Source of the DNA: Streptantibioticus silvisoli
GTDB lineage: Bacteria > Actinomycetota > Actinomycetes > Streptomycetales > Streptomycetaceae
Length of the DNA stretch: 34,658 bases
Assembly (NCBI RefSeq): GCF_027947535.2
Contig: NZ_JAAGKO020000067.1
Coordinates: 1 to 34,658 of the forward strand
Direction: 5' to 3'
Part shown: in pieces, positions 1-8,241 of the stretch
Numbering within the stretch: position 1 is the stretch's first letter
Layout of the letters: the number at the start of each line of letters is the position of its first letter
Made by a program: the position numbers and the translations under genes
Notes under the pieces: model-generated
The model's database searches: none
What the model saw: only the letters and a program-made list of their open reading frames with translations
What the model was told of the DNA's origin: nothing

Positions 1-354
1 CCCGCCGGGCGCGCCTGAGCCCGGCCCGCGGCGGGGGTGCGCCCGGACCGGCCGCACCCCCGCCCGACCGCCGCGCGGACGCGGCAGCCCGGTGCGCGCG
101 TCCACCGGGCCACTGGACCGGCGGACCCGGGCCACGGGCAGCGCCGGACGCGCCTCGCGCAGCTCGAACGCCGCGGTCCGCCCGTACGCCGCCGCTGATC
201 GACCCGGACCGCGCCGGACGCACCTCGGGCCTGTCGAACACCTGCGGCGTGCCCGTTCGCCACCGTGACGGCCCCGGGCGCCGCCGCGTTCCTGCCGTCC
301 GGTGACGTCCCGGACCGGGTCGCGGACTTGCGCGAGCGCACCGGCCGTCGGCCG
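1..354. other. Left-edge gap with no supported gene
   Basis: Very GC-rich DNA with no reading frame that resembles a protein family. An imperfect direct repeat of a short unit (gcgccggacgc followed by cctcg) is visible near 141-157 and again near 211-227. The gap follows the 3' end of the minus-strand ATP-grasp gene. Any neighbouring gene lies outside the window. Confidence 0.5.
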
Positions 355-1614
355 TCAGGCGTCGGCGGGCACCGTCTCGATCCGTACCAGGGCCGCGGCC
401 TTCTCGGCTGCGGCGGCGGCCTGCGGTCCGTCCGCCCCGGTGGCAAGGATGTGGACCGTGCGGTCGAAACCGCTGGTCACCGGCCCGGCGACCGAACCCT
501 CCTTGGCGGTGACGACGGCGGCGAACACCCCCTCGACGGCGGCGGCCTCCTGCGTACCGTGCACCGCGCGCACCACGCCCGGCTCCGCCGCGCCGAACCG
601 GATCGCCGCGCCGCACCCGGCCCGCGCCGCCCGGTCGGGGCGCTCGCCGCGCAGCACCCGCACCAGGTCGGCCACCAGCGAACCGCCGTACGCCTGGTCG
701 ATCAGCGGCACGATGGCCCCGCCGGGCAGCCGGCCGGCGCACTCCACCAGGTGCGGTTCGGTGCCGCCGACCAGGATCCACTCGCTGTGCAGCGCGCCGG
801 TGCCGTAGCCGACCGCGGCGATCAGCGCGCGGGTCGCGGCCACCACCCGGTCGCACACCTCGGGCGGCAGGGCCGACGGCAGGGTGTGCCCGGCCTCGAC
901 GGGGAACGGCCCGGGCCACAGCGCCTTGTCGGTGACGTTCGACCAGATGACCTCCCCCTCGGCGACCAGCGCCTCCACGCTGACCTCGGGCCCGAGCAGC
1001 CGCTGCTCCGCCAGCAGGCCTCCCGGGGTCCAGCCGGCGCTGCGGGCCGCGCCGTCGTCGGCCGCCGCGGTCGCCCGCCAGGCGGCGTCGACGTCGTCCC
1101 CGGGGCCCAGCAGCCGCACGCCGAGGCTGCCTTGCCGGTCGGCGGGCTTCAGGACGCAGTGGCCGCCGTGCCGGGCGGCGAAGGCCCGTACCGCGGCCGG
1201 GTCCGCGACCCGCGCCCAGTCCGGCTGCGCGATGCCGGCCGCACCGGCGACCTCCCGCAGCCGCGCCTTGTCGCGCAGCGCCAGCGCGGCCGCCACCCCG
1301 GCGCCGGGCAGGCCGGCGGCCCGCGCGTAGACGGCCGTGGCCACCACGCCGTACTCGGTGCTCGGTATCACCGCCGCGGCGTCGGCCAGCGCGGCCAACG
1401 GCGGTGGCTCGGCGGCCTCCTGGCGCTGCGCCGGGCCCTCGACCACCGCGGCCACGCAGGGCCAGCGGGCGGCCCGCTCCCGCAGGCCGCCGGACTCGAT
1501 GAGGTCCGCCTCCTCCACGACGGTCACCGACCCGGGCGGCAGCATCTTGTCGATCTCGCTGATCATTCCCAGCCCGCAGCCGATCACGACGCAGGCGTCG
1601 CCGGTACCCGGCAT
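355..1614 (-). CDS. ATP-grasp domain carboxylate-amine ligase
   Basis: A 419-residue protein starting at ATG (1612-1614). ATP-grasp enzymes activate a carboxylate as acyl phosphate and join it to an amine or another nucleophile. Visible features are an N-terminal Rossmann-like segment (VVIGCGLG), the ATP-binding Lys and glycine loop (VLKPADRQGSLGV), a conserved acidic patch (GPEVSVEALV) and the metal-binding strand ending ECAGRLPGG. In that last motif the usual ExN is E-C-A, as in some amino-acid ligase subfamilies I recall. The length and layout resemble PurK/BacD/dapdiamide-type ligases rather than the shorter RimK-like graspetide macrocyclases. It is divergent from the SGNH gene with a 192-bp gap. 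The substrate is unknown. A role on the acidic RiPP precursor about 9.5 kb away is possible but only inferred. Confidence 0.85.
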   Translation of the reverse strand: MPGTGDACVVIGCGLGMISEIDKMLPPGSVTVVEEADLIESGGLRERAARWPCVAAVVEGPAQRQEAAEPPPLAALADAAAVIPSTEYGVVATAVYARAAGLPGAGVAAALALRDKARLREVAGAAGIAQPDWARVADPAAVRAFAARHGGHCVLKPADRQGSLGVRLLGPGDDVDAAWRATAAADDGAARSAGWTPGGLLAEQRLLGPEVSVEALVAEGEVIWSNVTDKALWPGPFPVEAGHTLPSALPPEVCDRVVAATRALIAAVGYGTGALHSEWILVGGTEPHLVECAGRLPGGAIVPLIDQAYGGSLVADLVRVLRGERPDRAARAGCGAAIRFGAAEPGVVRAVHGTQEAAAVEGVFAAVVTAKEGSVAGPVTSGFDRTVHILATGADGPQAAAAAEKAAALVRIETVPADA

Positions 1615-1806
1615 GGCGCGCTCCCTTGCTCGGCGGCGGCGGGCGGGCCCGTGCCGCGCTCGACAACCCGTCAGGGAGTATCGCGGGCGGAGCCGACGGT
1701 GCGCCAGGCCCGTAACGGGCGGGACGCGTCGGGCGGGTGGGTTTGCGGTGCGCCCGCCGCCGCGAGCAGGCTTGTACGGCCGGGGCCGGTGGGCCATAGT
1801 CCTCCC

Positions 1807-2508
1807 ATGCCGATACCTGTCTTGACCGGCGAGGCCGCCGACGCGTACTGCCTGAACGACGGGGAGGCCGCGGCGCTGCTGGCCGGCCACCCCTGGACCC
1901 GTTTCACCGTGATCGGCGACAGCGTCGCCGAGGGACTGGGCGAGGCCAGCCCGGGCTTCCCCGACGAACCGTGGGCGGACCGGATCGCGGCCGAACTTGC
2001 CGACGCGCGGCCCGGCACGGCGTACACCAACCTCGGGCGGGCCAACACCCTTTCCGGGGACGTCCGCGCCACCCAGCTCGAACCCGCCCTGGCGCAGCGG
2101 CCGGACCTGGTCCTGGTCGCGGCCGGCGGCTTCAACGCGCTGTCGCGCTCCTACGACCCGGACGCGGTCGGCAAGGACCTGCACGCCATGGCGCGGGCGT
2201 TCCGCGACGCGGGCGCCGAGGTCATCCTGGTCAGCATGTTCGACGGCTCGCACTCCCCCGCGGTGCCGGAGCAGCTGCGCGCAGGGCTGCGGTCGCGGTT
2301 CTTCGACCTGGCCGACCGCACCCGGTCCATCGCGGCCGACCTGGGCACGCTGCACGTGGACCTGACGCCCCATCCGGCGTCCGGCGAGCCGGGCATGTAC
2401 GCCTCCGACGGCCGGCACGGCACCCGCCGGGCCCACGCGATCTCGGCCGCCGAGACGGTACGGGTGCTGGGCGCCCGGCTGCGCGCCGGCGACAAGCCGG
2501 CCGGATGA
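1807..2508 (+). CDS. SGNH/GDSL-family hydrolase
   Basis: A 233-residue probable esterase or lipase-like hydrolase, starting at ATG 1807. The SGNH blocks are visible. Block I is VIGDSVAEGLGE with the catalytic Ser near residue 39. Block II is a glycine in TNLGRANTLSGD. Block III is AAGGFNAL with its Asn. Block V is DGRHGTRRAH, which supplies the Asp and His. No signal peptide is apparent, so the enzyme is probably cytoplasmic. Its stop overlaps the methyltransferase start (ATGA), indicating translational coupling. The substrate cannot be inferred. In a tailoring cluster it could add or remove an acyl group. Confidence 0.88.
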   Translation: MPIPVLTGEAADAYCLNDGEAAALLAGHPWTRFTVIGDSVAEGLGEASPGFPDEPWADRIAAELADARPGTAYTNLGRANTLSGDVRATQLEPALAQRPDLVLVAAGGFNALSRSYDPDAVGKDLHAMARAFRDAGAEVILVSMFDGSHSPAVPEQLRAGLRSRFFDLADRTRSIAADLGTLHVDLTPHPASGEPGMYASDGRHGTRRAHAISAAETVRVLGARLRAGDKPAG

Positions 2509-3584
2509 GCCAGGCGCCGCCGCCACCGGCCCCGGCGGACCGGCAGCAGCGGCCCGGGGTCGCCGACCGGGCCGCGCTGTTCGCGGTGCTGACCGGCGGC
2601 TGGATCGCGCAGGCGGTCTACGCCGTCACCCGGCTCGGGGTGCCCGACCTGCTGGCCGAAGGTCCGCGCACGGTGGAGGAGCTGGCCGCCTCCGCCGGGG
2701 CGGACACCCGCACCCTGTACCGCACGCTGCGGGTGCTGGCCGCCCAGGGGCTGCTGCACGAGCCTCAGCCGCGTACCTTCGAACTCACCTCCGTCACCCG
2801 CCTGTTGTGCGCCGACACCTCACGGTCCGCCCAGCCGACGGCGCTGATGTTCGGTGAGGAGGTGCACCGGTCGTTCGGCGAGATCGCCCACACGCTGCGC
2901 ACCGGCCGGCCGGCGTTCGACCGGCTCGCCGGGACGCCGTTCTACGACTACCTGGGCGAGCACCCGCAGGCCGCCGCGACCTTCCACGCCGCCATGGGCG
3001 CGGCTGCGGTGCCGGCCGCGCTCGCCCGGTGCGACCTGACCGGGGTCGGCTCGTTCGTCGACGTGGGCGGCGGGGAGGGCGGGCTGCTCGCCCGGGTGCT
3101 GGGCCGGCACCGGTCGGCGCGCGGGGTGCTGGTCGACCTGCCGGAGTCGATCGGGCAGGCCCGCGAACGGCTGGCGGCGGCGGGGGTGGCCGACCGGGTG
3201 GAGTTCGTCGCGGGCAGCTTCTTCGACGCCGGTGTGCTGCCGGCCGGCGCGGACGTCTACGCGCTCTCGCGGGTGCTGCACAACTGGGACGACGAGGGGG
3301 CGGCGGCGATCCTGGCCCGGGTGCGGCAGGCCGTCCCGCCGCACGGGCGGCTGCTGGTGTTCGAGTACCTGGAGGACACCGCCCCGGCCCGCGGCGGCGA
3401 CCCGCTCGACACGCAGGCCAAGCTCATCGACCTGCTGATGATGGTGATGCTCGACGGCCACGACCGCTCGCGCGAGGAGTACACCGCGCTGCTGGAGGCG
3501 GCCGGCTTCGCGGTGCGGTCGGTCGACGCCTCACGGGTGCGCGCCTCCCGCACCGAGAGCGTCATCGAGGCGGTCCCGGTCTGA
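2505..3584 (+). CDS. SAM-dependent O-methyltransferase (dimerising, small-molecule type)
   Basis: A 359-residue protein whose ATG overlaps the SGNH stop by 4 bases. The N-terminal part is a winged-helix dimerisation domain (about residues 20-100, with TRLGVPDLLAEGPRTVEELA). It is followed by a class I methyltransferase fold with the SAM-binding loop VDVGGGEGG and the acidic strand VLVDLPE. The catalytic His lies in LSRVLHNWDDE, the usual general-base position of this family (known from plant and polyketide O-methyltransferases). Its substrate is probably a hydroxyl or carboxyl group on the cluster product. It converges on the P450 gene, with a shared hairpin between them. Confidence 0.93.
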   Translation: MSQAPPPPAPADRQQRPGVADRAALFAVLTGGWIAQAVYAVTRLGVPDLLAEGPRTVEELAASAGADTRTLYRTLRVLAAQGLLHEPQPRTFELTSVTRLLCADTSRSAQPTALMFGEEVHRSFGEIAHTLRTGRPAFDRLAGTPFYDYLGEHPQAAATFHAAMGAAAVPAALARCDLTGVGSFVDVGGGEGGLLARVLGRHRSARGVLVDLPESIGQARERLAAAGVADRVEFVAGSFFDAGVLPAGADVYALSRVLHNWDDEGAAAILARVRQAVPPHGRLLVFEYLEDTAPARGGDPLDTQAKLIDLLMMVMLDGHDRSREEYTALLEAAGFAVRSVDASRVRASRTESVIEAVPV

Positions 3585-3604
3585 CCCGGCGGCGTACCGC
3601 GCCG

Positions 3605-3637
3605 CGCGCCGCACGCCCCGGTGGGCCGTGCGGCGCG
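3605..3637. terminator. Bidirectional hairpin between converging genes
   Basis: A perfect 11-bp inverted repeat (CGCGCCGCACG / CGTGCGGCGCG) with an 11-nt loop sits between the 3' ends of the methyltransferase (+) and the P450 (-). There is no U-tract, as is common for GC-rich actinomycete terminators. Confidence 0.6.
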
Positions 3638-3647
3638 TGGCGGGCGC

Positions 3648-4898
3648 CTACTTGACGGTCACCGGCAACGAGGAGTACCCGCGCACCACGAACCCGCGCC
3701 GCACCGGCGGGCCGGCCAGGCTGAGGGTGGGGAAGCGCCGCAGGAGCGCCGGGAAGAACAGCTCGGCCTCCATGCGGGCCAGCGGCGCGCCGACGCAGAA
3801 GTGGATGCCGCCGCTGAAGGACAGCACCGTGGTGCCGGTGCGGGTGATGTCGAAGACCTCCGGGTTCTGGAACTGCGCCGGGTCGTGGTGGGCGGCGCCG
3901 GTGATGGAGAACACCGTGTGGCCGGGCGCGACCGGCACCCCGCCCGCCTCGGCTCCCGGTGCGGCCACCCGCACCACGACGTGGGTGGGCGAGTCGTAGC
4001 GCAGGACCTCGTCGACCGCGCGGCCGGCCAGGGCCGGGTCCTCCTGGAGCAGCCGGGCCTGTTCGGGGTGGTCCAGGAAGGCGATCAGACCGTTGGACAG
4101 CAGGCCGACGGTGGTGTCGACCCCGGCGCCGAACAACAGGATGACCATGCGCAGCAGTTCGGTGTCGGTCATACCGTTGTCCGGGTCGGCGTCCGCGGTG
4201 GCCACCAGGTCGGACAGGATGTCCTGCTGCGGCTGGCGGCGGCGCTGCTCGATCAGATCGGTGAAGTAGTCGTTGAGTTGCAGCGCGCCGCGGTCGGCGT
4301 CCACCAGCCGGTTGGGGCCGACCCCGACCTCCACCACCTGCATCACGGAGGAGGTGGGGTCGTGCAGCATGTCCCAGTCCTTCTCGGGGATGCCGATGAG
4401 GGTGCCGACGACGGCGGTGGGCAGCGTTCTGGCCAGCATGTCGTAGGCGTCCACCACGCCGCCGTCCGACGCGGCGTCGGCCAGCCGGTCCAGGGCGCGT
4501 TCCACCAGTCCTGAGACGTTCTCGCGCATCGCGGTGACCCGGCGGGCGGTGAAGGACTTGTTGACCAGCTTGCGCAGCCGGGTGTGCTCCGGCGGGTTCT
4601 GGAAGAGCACCGACTCGATGTTCTGCACCACCGACGGGTGGGTGCGCCAGTCGGGCGACACGACGTCCATCCACGCCTGGTTCTGCGCCCCCAGCGCGGG
4701 GTTGCGGATGGCCGCGGCGCAGTCGGCGTACCGGGTGAGGTAGACCCGGCCGGTGCTGGTGACGTGCACCGGGTCGAGGTCGCGCACCCGCGCGTACAGC
4801 GGGTACGGGTCCTCACGGGCCTCGGCGCGGGCGAACAGGTCGGTCAGCAGGTCGTCGGCGGTCTGCCAGTTGTCGTCGACGCTGTCGTTCTCGGTCAT
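3648..4898 (-). CDS. Cytochrome P450 monooxygenase
   Basis: A 416-residue soluble bacterial class I P450 of standard length. The oxygen-activation I-helix reads FGAGVDTT, the K-helix ExxR is in DEVLRYDS, and the heme-binding loop is FSGGIHFCVG with the ligand Cys near residue 368. The start at ATG 4898 has a good Shine-Dalgarno (GGGAGG) about 6 bases upstream. It lies 21 bp downstream of the MFS gene on the same strand, so the two are probably co-transcribed. It needs a ferredoxin and reductase, and none is encoded here. The likely role is oxidative tailoring of the cluster product. Confidence 0.96.
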   Translation of the reverse strand: MTENDSVDDNWQTADDLLTDLFARAEAREDPYPLYARVRDLDPVHVTSTGRVYLTRYADCAAAIRNPALGAQNQAWMDVVSPDWRTHPSVVQNIESVLFQNPPEHTRLRKLVNKSFTARRVTAMRENVSGLVERALDRLADAASDGGVVDAYDMLARTLPTAVVGTLIGIPEKDWDMLHDPTSSVMQVVEVGVGPNRLVDADRGALQLNDYFTDLIEQRRRQPQQDILSDLVATADADPDNGMTDTELLRMVILLFGAGVDTTVGLLSNGLIAFLDHPEQARLLQEDPALAGRAVDEVLRYDSPTHVVVRVAAPGAEAGGVPVAPGHTVFSITGAAHHDPAQFQNPEVFDITRTGTTVLSFSGGIHFCVGAPLARMEAELFFPALLRRFPTLSLAGPPVRRGFVVRGYSSLPVTVK

Positions 4899-4919
4899 GG
4901 TGCCTCCCGATCGGGGATG

Positions 4920-6191
4920 TCACACCTCGACGCCGGCCGGGTGCGATACGGGCGCTTCGAGTTGCCGCAAAACTCTCCTGCCCTGGAGCCACATCGCCGT
5001 GACGCCGTACAGGCCGGCGCCGACGAGGACCGCGGTGCCGGGCCCCGCGGTGTCGGCGAGGACGCCGAAGACCGTGGGGGCGGACCACTTCAGGCAGAAG
5101 CCGAGCAAAAGCATCGCGTTGCCGGACTGGCCCTGCATGTGGTGCGGGGTCAGTTCGTAGGCGCGGCTGAGCAGGATCACGTTCACCGGGGAGACGGCGC
5201 AGACGGACACCGCGCCGGCCACTCCGATGAGCACCGGCGAGGGCGCGAAGAACATCGCGACCGGGCACGGTACGAGCAGCCAGGACGCCAGGAGCACCAG
5301 GGTGCGCCGGGAGAACCGCTGGATCAGGGTCGGGGCCAGCAGGGCGCCGAGCAGACCGCCCACCGAGAAGATCGCGCTGATGGTGCCGATGGTCGAGGGG
5401 CCGGCGCCGCGCGAGCGGGCCAGCACGATGACGCTGAGCATCATGCCGGTGGCGGTGAAGTTCACCAGTGCCGCCCACGCCGCCACCGTGCGCAGGTAGC
5501 GGTCGGCGGCCACGAAGCGCAGGCCGGCGGTCAGCCGGCGCAACACCCCCTGCGGGCCTGCCTGCTGGGTCGCCGCGACCGGGTCGACCGGCTGGCGCAC
5601 CAGCGCGGAGGTGACCGCGATGACGCCGAAGGAGAAGGCGTCGAAGGCGAACGGCAGGAAGCGGGCGACGGAGAACAGCAGACCGCCCAGTGGCGGTCCG
5701 ATCACCGAGGCGGTCTGGTCGCGGGCCTGACTGCGCGACAGCGCGGTGGGCAGCTGCGGCGGCGGCACCACCCGGCGCAGCGCGCCGCGGTTGGCGCCGA
5801 GGTAGTAGGCCGACCCGGCGCCCTCCAGGGCACCGGCGACGACCAGGTGGACGAGGGTCACGTGCCCGGTGGCGGCGGCCACCGCGACGCTGGCGAGGGC
5901 GAGCGCCTGAAGCAGCGCGCTGAGCACCATGACCTGCTTGCGCGGCCGCCGGTCCGCGGTGGCTCCGGCGGGTAACAGCAGGGCGAGCATGGTGACCAGT
6001 TCCGAACTGCCGACCAGGCCCGCGCGGGCCGCCGAGCCGGTCACCGCCAGGGCGAGCAGCGGATATCCGATGGCGGACAGTTCGTTGCCGAGGGCGGAGA
6101 CCGCCTGGCCGCTCCACAGCAGGGTGAAGTCGCGATTGCGGTGCAGGGGCGTGAGGACGGGATCGGCGATGGCCTGTTTCGTATCCCCCAT
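4920..6191 (-). CDS. MFS transporter (drug/siderophore-type efflux)
   Basis: A 423-residue integral membrane protein with roughly 12 hydrophobic segments. It opens with the pattern RNRDFTLLWSGQAVSALGNE, typical of EntS/MefA-like MFS exporters, and carries the A-type loop ADRRPRK between TM2 and TM3. ATG 6191 was chosen because it gives the usual short N-terminus. A GTG at 6239, with CGGAG upstream, would add 16 residues. It is the first gene of a two-gene operon with the P450, divergent from the aminotransferase. It probably exports the product or confers self-resistance. No ABC or LanT-type transporter is present for the RiPP block. Confidence 0.9.
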   Translation of the reverse strand: MGDTKQAIADPVLTPLHRNRDFTLLWSGQAVSALGNELSAIGYPLLALAVTGSAARAGLVGSSELVTMLALLLPAGATADRRPRKQVMVLSALLQALALASVAVAAATGHVTLVHLVVAGALEGAGSAYYLGANRGALRRVVPPPQLPTALSRSQARDQTASVIGPPLGGLLFSVARFLPFAFDAFSFGVIAVTSALVRQPVDPVAATQQAGPQGVLRRLTAGLRFVAADRYLRTVAAWAALVNFTATGMMLSVIVLARSRGAGPSTIGTISAIFSVGGLLGALLAPTLIQRFSRRTLVLLASWLLVPCPVAMFFAPSPVLIGVAGAVSVCAVSPVNVILLSRAYELTPHHMQGQSGNAMLLLGFCLKWSAPTVFGVLADTAGPGTAVLVGAGLYGVTAMWLQGRRVLRQLEAPVSHPAGVEV

Positions 6192-6423
6192 GCGGCCAAT
6201 TCCCGCCTTCTGCTGAGCGGCCCGGTGCGTTTGTGACACGCGCTCCGGGATTATGGCACGCGCCCGCCGCGCTTGAGAAGCGCCGAATTTATCCGCCGCC
6301 GAGGATGGACGTGCGGCCGTCCTCTCGGATAGCTTCTCCCCCGATTGCTCCTTGCACCTGCGTATTTGCTTCGCGAACCGCTATTGCACGGCATGGCCCC
6401 GCGAACGGCGAGAAGGGCGAAGT

Positions 6424-7695
6424 ATGGAGTTCGAGGCGATCGATCCCGTCGAGGCGTACCGGCGGGCCGTGAACCCGTTCCGGCACGACGTGATCAAGGC
6501 CAAGGGCTGGCCCGAACTGTTCACCGGCGCCGACGGCGCGTACGTGACCGGGGCGGACGGCCGCCGCTATCTCGACATGCTGGCGCAGAACGGCGGCGCG
6601 ACGCTGGGCCACCGGCACCCGCGGGTCGTCGAGGCGCTGACCGGTGTCATCCGCTCGGGCAGTCCCTTCCTGGTACCGATCGGCGTGCCCGCCGCCTCCG
6701 GGCTGCTGGCGGCGCGGCTGTGCGACCTGGCGGGCGCCGACCTGGAGCGGGTGTACTTCTGCACCGGCGGCTCCGAGGCGGTGGAGAACGCGATGAAGTT
6801 CGCGATGGCGGCCACCGGACGGCAGGGGTTCGTCGCCTTCGGCGAGGGCTTCCACGGCTTCACCCCGGGTCCGCTGCCGCTGGCCGGCCACGACTACTGG
6901 CGCCGGCCGGTGCCGCACTGGACCCCCGAGGGCCGCCACCGGGTGCCCTTCGGGGACGTGGCGGCGCTGGAGAAGGCGCTGGCGGCCGACGACGTGGCGG
7001 CCGTGTTCGTCGAACCGGTGCAGGGGCTGGGCGGCGCCCGGGTCTGGGACCCGCAGGCGCTGCGCGAGGTGGCCGACCGCTGCCGGGCGCACGGCACCCT
7101 GCTGATCTGCGACGAGATCCTGACCGGCATCGGCCGCACCGGCCGCTGGTTCGGCTTCCAGCACGCCGGCGTCGAACCCGACCTCGTGGTGGTCTCCAAG
7201 GGCCTCAGCGGCGGCATCGCCCCGGTGGCGGCGGTGCTGATGACCGCGCAGGTGCACCGGTCGGTGTACAAGTCGATCGCCAGCGCCTACATCCACAACT
7301 CGACGTTCGAAGGCCACCTGCTGGGCATGACCGCCGGCCTCACCGTGCTCGACGTCATCGAGCAGGAGGGGGTGCTGGAGCAGGCGGAACGCACCGGCGC
7401 GCTCCTGCGCTCCCGCATCGAGGCGCTGGCCGCCGAGGGACTCGGCGTACGCGAGGTGCGCGGCCTCGGGCTGCTGCTGGGCATCCGCATCGAGGGCCTC
7501 TCCGCCCCGGACGCCCCCGACGGCGCCGCCGCCGTCGTCGACCTGATGATCGAACGCGGCGTCCTGCTGGAGTCCGCCGCCCACGCCCAGAACTGGCTGC
7601 GGCTGACCCCGCCGTTGACGCTGAGCGAGGAGTCCGTCGAGGTCTTCGTCACGGCCCTGCGCGACAGCCTGCTGGCACTGGACGCCCGGGGCTGA
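6424..7695 (+). CDS. Class III PLP-dependent aminotransferase
   Basis: A 423-residue fold-type I enzyme of the ornithine/GABA aminotransferase and glutamate-1-semialdehyde aminomutase family. Visible features are the phosphate-binding GGSEAVENAMKFA (about residues 115-127), the PLP-contacting Asp in LLICDEILTGIGRTG (D230) and the Schiff-base Lys in VVVSKGLSGG (K259). ATG 6424 is preceded by GAAGGG with a 6-base spacer. An upstream in-frame start at 6352 would add only a non-homologous arginine-rich stretch. It would move an amino group between an omega-amino or amino-acid donor and an aldehyde or keto acceptor. The acceptor is unknown. It is monocistronic and divergent from the MFS gene. Confidence 0.93.
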   Translation: MEFEAIDPVEAYRRAVNPFRHDVIKAKGWPELFTGADGAYVTGADGRRYLDMLAQNGGATLGHRHPRVVEALTGVIRSGSPFLVPIGVPAASGLLAARLCDLAGADLERVYFCTGGSEAVENAMKFAMAATGRQGFVAFGEGFHGFTPGPLPLAGHDYWRRPVPHWTPEGRHRVPFGDVAALEKALAADDVAAVFVEPVQGLGGARVWDPQALREVADRCRAHGTLLICDEILTGIGRTGRWFGFQHAGVEPDLVVVSKGLSGGIAPVAAVLMTAQVHRSVYKSIASAYIHNSTFEGHLLGMTAGLTVLDVIEQEGVLEQAERTGALLRSRIEALAAEGLGVREVRGLGLLLGIRIEGLSAPDAPDGAAAVVDLMIERGVLLESAAHAQNWLRLTPPLTLSEESVEVFVTALRDSLLALDARG

Positions 7696-7700
7696 GCCCT

Positions 7701-7878
7701 GCGGGGGCCGCTGCGCGGGCGGTACGGTCGCGCGGGGCGGGGTTCGGCTGCGCGCCGGAGAGCGGTCGCGCGGGCGGGGACGGCTGCGTGGCGAGGGCCG
7801 ACGCGGTCGGGGTCGCTGGACGCGGGGGCCGCTGCGCCGGCGGTACGGTCGCGCGGGCCGGGTTCGGCTGCGCGCCGG
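7701..7878. repeat. Imperfect direct repeat of about 57 bp (two copies)
   Basis: The stretches at about 7701-7758 and 7822-7878 are nearly identical, sharing gcgggggccgctgcgc, ggcggtacggtcgcgcggg and ggttcggctgcgcgccgg. They sit in the gap between the aminotransferase and the lanM stop, which shows no supported gene. Confidence 0.7.
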
Positions 7879-7879
7879 G

Positions 7880-8241
7880 GACCTGCCGCATGCGGGGGTC
7901 GGGGAGGCGCCGCCCGGGTGGGGATTGCGGCTTGCCTCGGCACTGCCGCATGCGGGGGTCGGGCCGTTCGCCCGGAGCCCGTTGAACGGTTCGACCGCGC
8001 ACCGAAATCCACCGGGTGCCAGGGTTCGCCTCGCCGCGCCGGGAACGTCCGCCGCAGGGCGGAGAGCCGCCGCCCCTGGTCCGTCCGCACATACGGAACC
8101 CGCTGAACACCCGGAATCCGACCGCGCGCCGAACACCCCACCGCCGACCCGGGTCCGGCCACGCGCCGAACACCCCACCGCACGCCGGGAAACACGGGTC
8201 ACCGCAAGCCGCAGGCCGCAGGCAGCGACCCGCCGACCGCC
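7880..8241. other. Intergenic remainder with short repeats, no gene
   Basis: The unit ctgccgcatgcgggggtcgg occurs at about 7882 and 7942. A second unit (cgcgccgaacaccccaccg) occurs at about 8127 and 8162. Open frames here are arginine/proline-rich by-products of base composition. The region could hold the terminators of the two converging genes, but no clear hairpin stands out. Confidence 0.45.

Noticed and set aside
265-2508. Long plus-strand frame antisense to the ATP-grasp gene that runs into the SGNH gene
   Set aside because: The upstream part has no family motifs and is a GC-bias shadow. The SGNH blocks begin only after ATG 1807.
6289-8202. Long minus-strand frame opposite the aminotransferase
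   Set aside because: Pro/Arg/Gly-rich translation typical of an antisense shadow. The plus-strand gene has all class III aminotransferase motifs.
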